From B75-G9 sp964564905 (GTDB lineage: Archaea > Hadarchaeota > Hadarchaeia > Hadarchaeales > Hadarchaeaceae), in contig CAZMCI010000004.1 of NCBI GenBank assembly GCA_964564905.1, positions 1 to 37,546 on the forward strand: a stretch of 37,546 nucleotides of DNA. Direction: 5' to 3'. Below, in pieces: positions 8,257 to 16,873 of this stretch. The notes under the pieces were generated by a model. The model was not told the origin of the DNA. It worked only from the letters and a program-made list of their open reading frames with translations, and ran no database searches. How positions within the stretch are numbered: the first letter of the stretch is position 1; every line of letters begins with the position of its first letter. Both the position numbers and the translations under genes were made by a program.

Positions 8257-8746
8257 GTTTTTCCACCTCCTCTCCAGATCTTTCAAGCGAAGCGCTCAGC
8301 CTTTCAATCCAGCCATCCAGCGTGTCGGCCAAGCGATTTATGAGAAAATGTTCTTCAACCGGAAGGCCGAGGACCTCCCCCGGGGAGAGGGCAAGGCGAA
8401 GGAGTTTCGGGAGGCGTATCTCCACCAGCGCCAGAATTTGGTCCCTCAGCCCATCTGCCCTTTTGGATTCGCCCGCCTCTCGCAACATTGAGATCCTCTG
8501 GGCGGCGAGTCGATAAAAATCGTCAGGCAACGACCCAATGGACAAGCTGCGTTCCTCCGCGAGGATAAGCCTTCTGAGCTCGGCGGGCTCAAATTTTTGA
8601 ACCGACTCGGCAACTCCATGGCGTTCCAAAACCATGGCATCCCACGTCCAGACTTCCACCTCGTCTCCCGGGACAAGGGGACCCAGCTCCCTCCGGACCA
8701 ATTTTATCTCCGGGACCTCTTTCAGAATGCGGACCTTCCTCTTCAT
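8180..8746 (-). CDS. GINS complex subunit (B-A domain order, Gins23-like)
   Basis: Subunit of GINS, which binds MCM and GAN/RecJ to form the archaeal CMG helicase. 188 residues. The N-terminal 50 residues (VRILKEVPEI...LGPLVPGDEVEV...HGVAE) look like the small beta B domain; the rest is helical with LPDDFYRLAAQRI and RLPKLLRLAL, typical of the A domain. B before A is the Gins23 order, but the A-domain residues also resemble Gins51, so the subtype is uncertain. It follows mcm with the ATG 4 nt after the mcm stop and GGTGA inside the mcm end. The last 26 codons overlap cdc6 in another frame and carry a low-complexity tail. Confidence 0.8.
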   Translation of the reverse strand: MKRKVRILKEVPEIKLVRRELGPLVPGDEVEVWTWDAMVLERHGVAESVQKFEPAELRRLILAEERSLSIGSLPDDFYRLAAQRISMLREAGESKRADGLRDQILALVEIRLPKLLRLALSPGEVLGLPVEEHFLINRLADTLDGWIERLSASLERSGEEVEKHEPGKPVQHIAGDETNIQKSGIPSP

Positions 8747-8747
8747 G

Positions 8748-11700
8748 CTATTTCACCGCCCTGCTGACCGTCTCCGGAGTTGGGGAATAGAGATATCCCC
8801 TCTTTTTCTCTTCTTCTATTACCCAATCCACAAATCCCTCTTTGATGCCCTCCGCCATGGCCTGTATCTTCACTTTTTCAATGGGCGCCGCACCCTCATA
8901 CTGCTCTTCCAGCTCTCTGATGATATCGAATACGCGCTGACGTTTCTCTCGCTGGGACTTTGGTATCCCGGTCATTATCAGATCCACATCGACAACGTTT
9001 GCTTCTGTGTCTATCCCCGCCTCCCTCAAGCTCGTCTTTATGAGGTTTATCGCCCTGTTCGCGTCCTCAACGGTCACACGGGTGCTGAGTCTCATCCTAG
9101 CGTTAGACTTTGCCAAACGTATGAGTGCTTCCAGCTGTCTGACCGTGATGGGCAGGGGGGCTCCCTCCGCCACGACCTTCCTCCAGTCGACAAAAAAGTC
9201 CTCTATCACTTTCGAGACTTTTTTATCCTCAATTTTTGGATCGATGTACTTCCGGGCATATATGATGATCTTGCGCAGGAACTCCGGATCAAACGGTGCC
9301 TTGACGACTTTTTTCGGAGCGGTATGCATCTGCAATACGTGCTGTGCCATGGAACGGTCATTATCGACCCGGGGTTCATCACGCAGGAGCAGCACCAGGT
9401 CGAACCTAGAAAGCAGCACCGGATCAAGCGCCAACTGCTGGGCCGGAGGAATATTCTTATCAAATCTTCCCAGCTTTGGATTGGTGGCCGCGAGGATCGC
9501 CGTGCGAGTATTGAGGGTCGCGACTATGCCTGCCTTGGCGACACTTATTGTGTTGTGCAATACCAGACCCTGGCTAATGAAGTTATGGGTTGGCTCAACT
9601 GTTACATCATAGACCCACTTCGTGCTCAACGTTCCGGAATTGGGCAGGATTTCAACCTTCGTGACCCTGAGCCATCTTAAATCACACAACTTTTCAAGAG
9701 ATTCTATTCTTTGAATGGATTCCTCCAGCTTTCGCGATAGCACCGAAATCAAGTTCGTCAACAATTTTTTCCGCTTTTCCTCTCCGTAACCTCCTCTCTC
9801 GGCGTAATCGATATTGCCCCGCTTCAAGCCCAGCAAACGGGCGACTTGTGCCTGTGAATAACCGAAAACTTGCCGAATTCCCTTCAAATTATTTGAGGTC
9901 TCGAGGACCTTTTTGAGAAACTGAAATCTTTTTCTGAGAATATTTAATCGACCCTGCACCACTCCACGGGTGATGCCATGACCGGAAGCCATGTGCTTCG
10001 CAAAATACCCATCGTAGCGCAGACCAGCTATCCGATATAAGTCGATGATTTCTTCGGCAAGCCCTGTGGGTAAAACATCGTGATATCTGGAAACTTTTTT
10101 GCTTTTTTCCGCCATCTGCCTTATTTTCTCGGCTCTGGGGTCACTTTGGTCCGCTAGTTCCTCTGAAAATTTTTGAAGCGAATCGCCTGTTATGTAAACC
10201 TTGTAGGAGTTGTTTGATCGATCCTCCAAGATGCGAGAGTTAATTGAGAGTTTGAGCAAAAGGTCCTGATAGTCTTCAGCCAGCCCACGGGAACTTGTCC
10301 GGTAACATATACCCGTGCTCTCAACGCTTCCATCGCCCAAAAACGCGGATCGAAGGAATTCTCTTGCTATTTCTCTGGATGCGCCCATGATCTTGGCCGG
10401 TACCCTCTTTGATGAAGCATGCGCTAAAATTTCCGGAAAGTTTTCTTCGAACCACCTGTACATTCTAGCCGAAACGGATCGCTGTCGGGTTATGCTGTCG
10501 CTTTCTCTTATTTGGATGCCCGGAGTGATCCTGAAGATATCCTCCATGAGCCGCTTCATCTCTTTTGATAATAAAGGATCGGAGTTCACGAAACCGATTT
10601 CGTTGGAAGGTTTGTATGCCCATCCCTCGGAGATTAAGAACCCCATGACCCTCGCAAGTTCAGGAGTCAAAACAGTTGGGATCTCGATGTCCTTTTCGGT
10701 GCGATGTCCTACTTCTACTGCGGGCAAGGGGACTGCCACAGAAGAATTTGGAACCATCTTCGGAGCTGGGACGAATAACCCTGGAGTCATCTCCCTGGCC
10801 GGAAGGGTGGAAACCTTGCCGTCCTTCCAGAGGAAAACCGGATGTTCGGGGGTAACCACCACGCTTCTGCCGTTAGAATAAGTCAATTTGACGAATTCTC
10901 CAGGTGCGATGTGGCGGCTGACCCTGTTTATCTTGGCCCTCACCACACCATTCTGGTCTAGTGTAAAAACTTGCATGTCCTGATTTAACGGTAATATTTC
11001 ACAATTCACCCCGTTGAGAACCCGGTCTTTGTGTTCTGCCATCATTTTGTCCACAAATTCACCTATTCGAACTTTTCTGCCGTTAGCTAAGAGTATCTCC
11101 ACGTGAGGGTGATAGCTCTGCTGTTCCATCGACTCTAAAATTGCGGCCGCTTCATCCTTGTTCATCTTTTCAAACTCATCTATGCTCGCCAGTCCGCCAT
11201 CTGCTATCACCAGAGCCCCGGCTTCGAGCCCCCATCCGCCACTCAGGTCGTCTCTAACCGCTGCAGCCGTGAGACCAGCCCCAGTCGATTTCATTCCCGA
11301 GGTGTACAGACCACGCGGAGCTACATTTGCGACCCACTTGAGTATCTGGCTTTTGGCTGTTCCGGGATCCCCACAAAGTAGAATATGAGTATCACCGCGA
11401 ATCCTAGTTCCATCCGGCAGAACCGTTGGATTGCACCCAAAAAGCTGAAGAGCAACAGCCTCCTTTATCGCCTCACAGCCATGGATCGCTGGAACCACCG
11501 ATTGGACTATCTTATTTCTAATCCATGGGTCCTTGGCGAGCTCCTTTATTTTTTTCTCGTCCTCCTCGGTTAATTCCGTTTCCTCCACACCTTTTTGTCG
11601 TACCTCCACGTGGTTCACGAACAATATCTTTCTAAAAGTCGTCCTACGTTCCCGCTTTTGTCTCTCCTGAAACACCCTCAAAACTCCGGTCAGGACGACG

Positions 11701-12317
11701 TGATTACCCGGAACAGCCTTATCGACGAAATCGTCCCTTATTATGCCGTCCAACTTCTGCGGCATTCTCCCCCCACGCAACTTTTCCGGTGGTTCCTGAA
11801 CGCATATGCTCTGCCAGTCACGGAACACCGTTCTCTCAATTATCAAATCGAACGCGCCTTTACGACGACAATTCGGGTTTTCACATGAAAGTGGTTGTCT
11901 GAAGAATTCTCCCGCCTGGAAAACCCTGTTCTCCTCGCCGCAGTACCTGCATTTGAATACGGCCTCCTTGGCCTCCGGTTTAACCTCGCTGGTACGGGTC
12001 ATTATGCCTTCCACTTGGATAAATTTGCCCACGTGTTCGGCGCGAATGTTGCGAATTTCTATGCTTTCCGGAAGCGACTTGACACGCAAACGCATGTCAC
12101 TTATCTTCGTTATCCCCTCGAGAATCGCGTCTGCAGTGTTGAAAAAATCCAGTGGTGAGTCAAGCAGACATTTTGCTAGATCCTTATCAAACTCAAGAAT
12201 ATCATCAAAGCTTACAACTAACGATTTTTGCCCGGCGGCGGTCCTCTTCCGTAACTCCTTGAGGATATTCTTCCTGTGGAGGAAACCCTCTACTCTCTCT
12301 TTAAGCACCGGTTCCAA
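8748..12317 (-). CDS. mcm: MCM replicative helicase, intein-containing
   Basis: Hexameric 3'-5' replicative helicase. The 1189-codon ORF comprises a 667-residue MCM interrupted by a 522-residue intein (residues 401-922). Extein features: N-terminal domain with zinc finger C123/C126/C145/C150; Walker A GDPGTAKS (316-323); Walker B VIADGGLASIDEFE ending near 382; after the intein, sensor 1 AATNP and the arginine-finger segment LLSRFD; C-terminal winged helix. The intein sits between Gln400 and a Thr that starts TISVAKAGI, between Walker B and sensor 1. Start is TTG at 12317 with AGGAGG nine bases upstream. First gene of the replication operon, immediately beside the candidate origin. Confidence 0.96.
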   Translation of the reverse strand: MEPVLKERVEGFLHRKNILKELRKRTAAGQKSLVVSFDDILEFDKDLAKCLLDSPLDFFNTADAILEGITKISDMRLRVKSLPESIEIRNIRAEHVGKFIQVEGIMTRTSEVKPEAKEAVFKCRYCGEENRVFQAGEFFRQPLSCENPNCRRKGAFDLIIERTVFRDWQSICVQEPPEKLRGGRMPQKLDGIIRDDFVDKAVPGNHVVLTGVLRVFQERQKRERRTTFRKILFVNHVEVRQKGVEETELTEEDEKKIKELAKDPWIRNKIVQSVVPAIHGCEAIKEAVALQLFGCNPTVLPDGTRIRGDTHILLCGDPGTAKSQILKWVANVAPRGLYTSGMKSTGAGLTAAAVRDDLSGGWGLEAGALVIADGGLASIDEFEKMNKDEAAAILESMEQQSYHPHVEILLANGRKVRIGEFVDKMMAEHKDRVLNGVNCEILPLNQDMQVFTLDQNGVVRAKINRVSRHIAPGEFVKLTYSNGRSVVVTPEHPVFLWKDGKVSTLPAREMTPGLFVPAPKMVPNSSVAVPLPAVEVGHRTEKDIEIPTVLTPELARVMGFLISEGWAYKPSNEIGFVNSDPLLSKEMKRLMEDIFRITPGIQIRESDSITRQRSVSARMYRWFEENFPEILAHASSKRVPAKIMGASREIAREFLRSAFLGDGSVESTGICYRTSSRGLAEDYQDLLLKLSINSRILEDRSNNSYKVYITGDSLQKFSEELADQSDPRAEKIRQMAEKSKKVSRYHDVLPTGLAEEIIDLYRIAGLRYDGYFAKHMASGHGITRGVVQGRLNILRKRFQFLKKVLETSNNLKGIRQVFGYSQAQVARLLGLKRGNIDYAERGGYGEEKRKKLLTNLISVLSRKLEESIQRIESLEKLCDLRWLRVTKVEILPNSGTLSTKWVYDVTVEPTHNFISQGLVLHNTISVAKAGIVATLNTRTAILAATNPKLGRFDKNIPPAQQLALDPVLLSRFDLVLLLRDEPRVDNDRSMAQHVLQMHTAPKKVVKAPFDPEFLRKIIIYARKYIDPKIEDKKVSKVIEDFFVDWRKVVAEGAPLPITVRQLEALIRLAKSNARMRLSTRVTVEDANRAINLIKTSLREAGIDTEANVVDVDLIMTGIPKSQREKRQRVFDIIRELEEQYEGAAPIEKVKIQAMAEGIKEGFVDWVIEEEKKRGYLYSPTPETVSRAVK
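9552..11117 (-). mobile_element. Intein in MCM with LAGLIDADG homing endonuclease
   Basis: Self-splicing insertion of 522 codons. First residue Ser, last residues HN, followed by Thr as +1 nucleophile. Splicing block B is TPEHPVF (TxxH present). Two LAGLIDADG-type motifs are seen: MGFLISEGWAY and FLRSAFLGDGSV; both keep the acidic residue (Glu in the first, Asp in the second), so the endonuclease may be active. Near the C-terminal third there is an XRE-like helix-turn-helix (FGYSQAQVARLLGLKRGNI), probably extra DNA recognition. The target is the conserved EQQ/TISVAK site of MCM. Confidence 0.93.
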
Positions 12318-12572
12318 TAATTCCAGCCTCCTGTCAGAATGGTGTTAAAGAGAAGAACCGCGCCACTTAAAAACGAGACCGTGAAAAATTTGCACTTATT
12401 GCTTAAATTTGAAGAAACATTTATGATTTTATTACTTATATTTACTGCAATATTGTTTAACCACAGGGGGAGGCCAGCACATCCATCGTTGGACATATTA
12501 ACATCTCTGTTTAACGGTAGACGCATTTTTATCCCTGTTTAGACCTGGATGAGCTATTTTTTTTATTATTTT

Positions 12573-12597
12573 GAGGAGGGGTCACCGAAAACAGCTT
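12573..12597 (+). repeat. G-rich gap motif, copy A
   Basis: GAGGAGGGGTCACCGAAAAC followed by AGCTT; a close relative occurs at 22265-22290 in the other ORB-bearing gap. Function unknown; possibly an additional initiator or origin element. Confidence 0.5.
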
Positions 12598-12689
12598 AGA
12601 TCCAATTTTACAGCTTTAATCGTCTTTCTTTTAAGAATGTTGGATTTTTGACCCATTTTTCAAAAAAAAGATACCATGAGGCTTATTTC

Positions 12690-12701
12690 GAGTGGAAACA
12701 C
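12690..12701 (+). promoter_or_regulatory. ORB-like Orc1/Cdc6 binding repeat 1
   Basis: GAGTGGAAACAC. The AGTGGAAAC core matches the core of archaeal origin recognition boxes. The second copy starts 19 bp further on in the same orientation. Confidence 0.5.
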
Positions 12702-12708
12702 AAGAAAA

Positions 12709-12720
12709 CAGTGGAAACGA
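12709..12720 (+). promoter_or_regulatory. ORB-like Orc1/Cdc6 binding repeat 2
   Basis: CAGTGGAAACGA, identical to repeat 1 over AGTGGAAAC. The G-rich extension of full ORBs is weak here (only ATGG), so this is mini-ORB-like. Confidence 0.55.
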
Positions 12721-12777
12721 TGGTAGAAAAACTTCGATGAGTCTACTAAACTTGAAATTTAAAATTTTGCAGCGGAT

Positions 12778-14085
12778 CTATCCTATTTTCAGATATTCAT
12801 AAGCCTGCACAGCGGAGCCAAAACAATACTTTACCTCTTGATAGTCCCGTCTGAATTCTGCTACCTCGGCAGCTATCCGGTCCGCTTTCTCACCATCCAC
12901 CACTATACGTTTAATGAAGTCGGCTATCTTTTCCATTTCCCGTTCCTTCATGCCCAATCTCGTCACTTCCGAGGTGCCGAGCCTTATACCACCAGGATTT
13001 TTGTAATGTCTTCCCTCCTTTATGTCCCACGGGAGTAAATTACGATTTAGGATGATATTGGCTCGCTCTAACTTTTGTTCCAGTGTACCACCGTCGCCGT
13101 ACTTGGTGACGTCCACGACTATCGCGTGGGAACTGGTAAATCCTTGATCAGGACACAAAACGTCGAATCCCCTCTCATGAAGCGCTTGGCCCAACGCTCT
13201 GGCATTTTTTACTATCTGGGCAGCATACTCCCTTCCAAACTCGAGCATTTCCGCCAACGCCACCGCCAATGCTGCTACAGCGTGAAGATGATGATTGCTG
13301 ACAACCCCGGGGAAGACCGCCTTATTTATCGCATCTGCCAGTTCTTTCTTGCAGAGGATCATGCCGTGCTGTGGCCCGGGGAGGGTCTTATGCGTACTGC
13401 ACGTCATAACGTCTGCCCCCTCCTTCAACGGATCCTGAAATTGCCCTCCGGCTATCAATCCGGCCACGTGAGCCGCATCGTAGGCCACATGTGCCCCTAC
13501 ATCCCTCGCCACTTCGCCCAGTTCTTTCACGGGGTGGGGGAAGAGAAAAACGCTCCCCCCAAAGAGGGCCAACTTTGGCTTGACCTCTTTTATTTTTTTG
13601 GCTGCGGCATCCACATCTATGTTCATCTTCTGCTCATCGAACGGCCAATACTCAACATTCAGACCGTGCACAGCTCCGGCGGTGCCGCCAAATTTTTCCT
13701 TACCCATGCTTATGTGCCCGCCGCATGGGATGGCCAAACACATCATGGTATCCCCAGGCTTGGTCAACGCTGTGTACATTGCAAGATTGGCAACCACCCC
13801 GGAGATCGGCTGCACGTTTGCGTGTTCCACTTTGAATAACTCTTTCGCCAAGTTCATGGTGATAATCTCGACTTGATCGATGTACTTACAACCTGCGTAA
13901 ACGCGTTCCCCCGGCCATCCTTCCGCGTACCTATGCTGGAAATCGCTGATCATCGCCTCCCTAACAGCTGGGCTGGTGATGTTTTCACTCGCTATCAGTG
14001 GAATTGCCTTCTTAAACCAGTCGTGATGTTCTCGTAGCAGAGCAAAAGTACGTTCCATTGACTCTCTCGGTTGCAACAATCTCAC
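12778..14085 (-). CDS. glyA: Serine hydroxymethyltransferase
   Basis: PLP enzyme interconverting serine and glycine while transferring a one-carbon unit to a pterin (tetrahydrofolate or tetrahydromethanopterin). 435 residues, the archaeal length. The PLP lysine lies in CSTHKTLPGPQHG (Lys233); the PLP-binding DAAHVAGL and the N-terminal LIASEN motif are present. Start is GTG at 14085 overlapping the thrC stop; ATG at 14058 is possible. Last gene of the threonine operon. Supplies or drains glycine and C1 units, so it links to the glycine cleavage genes at the right end of the window. Confidence 0.97.
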   Translation of the reverse strand: MRLLQPRESMERTFALLREHHDWFKKAIPLIASENITSPAVREAMISDFQHRYAEGWPGERVYAGCKYIDQVEIITMNLAKELFKVEHANVQPISGVVANLAMYTALTKPGDTMMCLAIPCGGHISMGKEKFGGTAGAVHGLNVEYWPFDEQKMNIDVDAAAKKIKEVKPKLALFGGSVFLFPHPVKELGEVARDVGAHVAYDAAHVAGLIAGGQFQDPLKEGADVMTCSTHKTLPGPQHGMILCKKELADAINKAVFPGVVSNHHLHAVAALAVALAEMLEFGREYAAQIVKNARALGQALHERGFDVLCPDQGFTSSHAIVVDVTKYGDGGTLEQKLERANIILNRNLLPWDIKEGRHYKNPGGIRLGTSEVTRLGMKEREMEKIADFIKRIVVDGEKADRIAAEVAEFRRDYQEVKYCFGSAVQAYEYLKIG

Positions 14086-15299
14086 CCCAGATGTTTAAGT
14101 ATCGCATCGTATTTAGCTTCGACTTCTATGGGCTTTTGAGATATTTCTATGGCCTCCTCAGGATCCTTGAGTATGTTCCCGGTCGCCACGCAAACTACCC
14201 TCTCATCTTTATCGACCACGCCTTTCTCGACCAGCTTCTTTAGCCCGGCTATGGTAGAAGCGCTGGCTGGCTCTACTCCAATTCCCTCAAGGCTAGCCAA
14301 CGTTTTTTGTGCCGCGATGATCTCCTCGTCACTCACGCTCTCGGCCGTGCCGTTTGACCTTTTTATCGCTCGAATGGCCTTCGGCCCATTAACCGGATTT
14401 CCTATCCTAATAGCTGTGGCTATCGTCTCCGGGTGCCTCACGGGCACAAACTTTTCTGAACCACGTTTTATGGCATCTACGATCGGTTTTGCTCCTTCGG
14501 CCTGAATTCCGGTCATCATCGGGATACCCTTTGTGAGCCCAACCGCGTCGAACTCAAAAAATCCCTTATAAATGGCCCAGATGTTAGCACAGTTTCCCAT
14601 CGGCACCACGACACGGTCGGGCGTCTCCCACCCAAGTTGATCCGCTATTTCAAATCCTATTGTCTTCTGACCTTGAGGTCTGAACGGGTTTAACGAGTTT
14701 AAAAGATAGATATCCATCCGTTTCTTGCAAATACGTCGCACGAATGAAAGGGCCTCATCAAAATTGCCTTTTATGGAGATGATCTTCGCTCCATAGATCA
14801 TGGCCTGCGCAAGCTTTCCCAGAGCTACCTTTTTGCTTGGAAGCAGGACCAAACATTTCAATCCGGCTTTTGCCGCATAAGCGGAAAGCGAAGCTGCAGT
14901 GTTTCCCGTCGAAGCGCACGCAACGGTATTTACTCCAAACTCCATCGCCTTGGTGACCCCAACTGTCATCCCCCTGTCTTTGAAGGACCCCGTTGGATTC
15001 GCTCCCTCGAACTTCACATAAAGCTCCCGAACGCCGATTTTGGCTGCAAGACGATCGCAACGGTAAAGTGGTGTTCCTCCTTCACCAAGGCTTACCATTT
15101 TTCCTTCATCCAGGATTGGAAGGAAAGCACGGTATTTCCAAACGCTCGGTGCCTCTGTCCTCAAACGTTTTTTGTCGATTCCACGTTGCAATTCCTCCAA
15201 CTCAAACTCTACCTCAAGCAGGCCTCCACACCTGGGGCAAGTATAAAACCTTTCCTCAATCCCCAACTTTTTCCCGCACTCAATACATTCCAAACGCAA
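14082..15299 (-). CDS. thrC: Threonine synthase
   Basis: PLP enzyme converting O-phosphohomoserine to threonine. 405 residues. An N-terminal zinc ribbon (Cys5, Cys8, Cys21, Cys24) precedes the fold-type II catalytic domain, with PLP lysine in NPTGSFKDRG (Lys107) and a phosphate-binding glycine loop around CASTGNTAAS. This zinc-ribbon form is common in archaea and bacilli. TTG start just after the hom stop; overlaps glyA by 4 nt. Its substrate must come from a homoserine kinase; the only candidate in the operon is the apgM-like gene. Confidence 0.95.
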   Translation of the reverse strand: MRLECIECGKKLGIEERFYTCPRCGGLLEVEFELEELQRGIDKKRLRTEAPSVWKYRAFLPILDEGKMVSLGEGGTPLYRCDRLAAKIGVRELYVKFEGANPTGSFKDRGMTVGVTKAMEFGVNTVACASTGNTAASLSAYAAKAGLKCLVLLPSKKVALGKLAQAMIYGAKIISIKGNFDEALSFVRRICKKRMDIYLLNSLNPFRPQGQKTIGFEIADQLGWETPDRVVVPMGNCANIWAIYKGFFEFDAVGLTKGIPMMTGIQAEGAKPIVDAIKRGSEKFVPVRHPETIATAIRIGNPVNGPKAIRAIKRSNGTAESVSDEEIIAAQKTLASLEGIGVEPASASTIAGLKKLVEKGVVDKDERVVCVATGNILKDPEEAIEISQKPIEVEAKYDAILKHLG

Positions 15300-15301
15300 A
15301 C

Positions 15302-16312
15302 CTAACCCCCAAGTGTCCGGTGGATGTCAATTAAATCCCCGAGCAATGAGCTTGACGTCTCCTGTGGTCCAGCTCCAAATCCGGTGATGGTGATCTCGCG
15401 TGCCAGGTCGAGTTCAAACTTTACTGCATTTAAAGTACCGCCAACGGCAAGTGGATGCCCAAACGGGACGAGTTTTGGCCCAACCTCCAGAGACCCCCGT
15501 CTCGCGACGCCTACAAGCTTTATCGTTCGTCCCCCCTCCCGTGCAAGACGTATCGCCTCCGAGGAGATCCGATCAATGCCGGTGACCTTCACGTGCTCAA
15601 GCCTTGCATCTATTCCTAAGATCGAATTCGCGAGGATCGTTATCTTGCATGCGGTGTCTATTCCCTTTATATCCAATGTTGGGTCCTTCTCGGCTATCCC
15701 CAGCTCCTGCGCTTCCCTCAGCACTATCTCAAATGGTATCCCCTCCGTGCTCATCCGCGTGAGGATATAATTCGTGGTTCCGTTGAGCACGCCGCAAACT
15801 TTCCGTATCTCGTTGCCAGCCAAAAGCTTCCTTGCCAAATTTATTACGGGTATGGCCCCTCCCACCGAGGCAGAGTATCTAAACTCAACACCGCATTTTC
15901 TCGCCAAGGAATCAAGTTCTCTGAACGCGACCACAAGTGGGCCTTTGTTGGAAGTTATAACGTGCTTGCCTGCCAGCATTGCTCGTTTTATATGAGTCAA
16001 TCCTGGTTCTCCGGTTTTGATATTGGTCGGAGTGAGTTCGTAAACCACATCGGCCTCCATGTCCTCGATGACCTCGAGGGCCCTCTTCCCACGTTTTCCA
16101 CCCCCATACGCTGCAACCGACTTTTTTTCGGCCACCTTCAACAGCTTCGATAAATTTAGTCCTTTCTCATCCACTGCTGCTCCGCGCTCATCCGCTACGG
16201 CGACAACACGAGGAACTAGACCATGGGTTTTTCGGAGAAAATCAGCCTTGTCGATAAATATCCTAGCGAGTCCTTTGCCCAGATTTCCAAACCCAATCAA
16301 TATTATCCTCAT
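15302..16312 (-). CDS. hom: Homoserine dehydrogenase
   Basis: NAD(P)-dependent reduction of aspartate semialdehyde to homoserine. 336 residues, the short form without a fused ACT domain. N-terminal Rossmann motif IILIGFGNLG; catalytic domain with VCGVLNGTTNYILTRM (the conserved NGTTNYIL segment) and a Lys/Glu-rich EAQELGIAEKDPTLDIKGID active-site stretch. Its ATG overlaps the ACT-domain gene's stop (ATGA) with GGAGG in front. The separate ACT protein upstream probably gives feedback control. Confidence 0.96.
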   Translation of the reverse strand: MRIILIGFGNLGKGLARIFIDKADFLRKTHGLVPRVVAVADERGAAVDEKGLNLSKLLKVAEKKSVAAYGGGKRGKRALEVIEDMEADVVYELTPTNIKTGEPGLTHIKRAMLAGKHVITSNKGPLVVAFRELDSLARKCGVEFRYSASVGGAIPVINLARKLLAGNEIRKVCGVLNGTTNYILTRMSTEGIPFEIVLREAQELGIAEKDPTLDIKGIDTACKITILANSILGIDARLEHVKVTGIDRISSEAIRLAREGGRTIKLVGVARRGSLEVGPKLVPFGHPLAVGGTLNAVKFELDLAREITITGFGAGPQETSSSLLGDLIDIHRTLGG

Positions 16313-16815
16313 TCAACCTCCTCCAGAGAGGTTATCATCAAAAGTTTTTTTCGGCCAGCAGCGCGCCGGAGTGTGGAAATCGCCAAACGGAGATGTTTTT
16401 CATCTCCAGCTGTAATTGTCATCCTCGCGGCGGATTCCTTGTTTGGAGCACCCATCGCTAGACTTAAGTCGGAAACCATCACTCCCCGGATAGCGTTTAA
16501 TCTATCTATTGTACCCATGATGTCCGTATGAACTATGTGGCCCACCAAAAGAACTGTTGATCTAACCGCGCCCTCACGCTCTCCCAACTGCGTGACCCTT
16601 ACACCTATCGTTCTAAGCTCATCCAAAATTTTGTTCATCCTTGCTTTATCTCCTATCTCAAAAACCAACATGACGGGAACCCTCCCGAGCGGTGTTTTTC
16701 GCTCCCGTTGGTGCATAATGCTCTGGATGTTGCCCCCAAATCTTGAAATGGGTTCGAGGGCCTTGAGAAGCTGACCGGGCACATCCTCAAGTTCCATCAC
16801 TATTTTTACAAGCAA
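16309..16815 (-). CDS. ACT-domain regulator of homoserine dehydrogenase (COG2061-like)
   Basis: 168 residues with an N-terminal ACT domain (MLVKIVMELEDVPGQLLKALEPI, then FGGNIQSIMHQR) and a second ACT-like half (VLLVGHIVHTDIMGTIDRLN). ACT domains bind amino acids; proteins of this type are found next to hom in archaea and are thought to be its allosteric subunit, probably threonine-sensing. TTG start with GGAGGAAGG upstream. Overlaps hom by 4 nt, giving stoichiometric coupling. Confidence 0.85.
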   Translation of the reverse strand: MLVKIVMELEDVPGQLLKALEPISRFGGNIQSIMHQRERKTPLGRVPVMLVFEIGDKARMNKILDELRTIGVRVTQLGEREGAVRSTVLLVGHIVHTDIMGTIDRLNAIRGVMVSDLSLAMGAPNKESAARMTITAGDEKHLRLAISTLRRAAGRKKLLMITSLEEVE

Positions 16816-16873
16816 AATCCTTCCTCCCGATCCTCCTGGAGTTTACCTCTCTTTCAACTCAGGACGAATCATC

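Larger units (their letters stand above)
12318..12777. other. Candidate replication origin (oriC): AT-rich gap with ORB-like repeats
   Basis: 460 bp with no credible gene between mcm (first gene of the replication operon) and the end of glyA. It contains an AT-rich block at about 12400-12460, suitable for unwinding, a G-rich motif at 12573-12597, A/T runs at 12640-12670, and two AGTGGAAAC repeats at 12691 and 12710. Initiator and helicase genes beside such repeats are a common archaeal origin arrangement. The two short ORFs that can be drawn through the gap have no protein-like features. Confidence 0.6.

Noticed and set aside
12290..12542. Two short opposing ORFs in the gap before mcm
   Set aside because: They overlap the AT-rich origin candidate, have no ribosome sites or family features, and compositional bias explains them.
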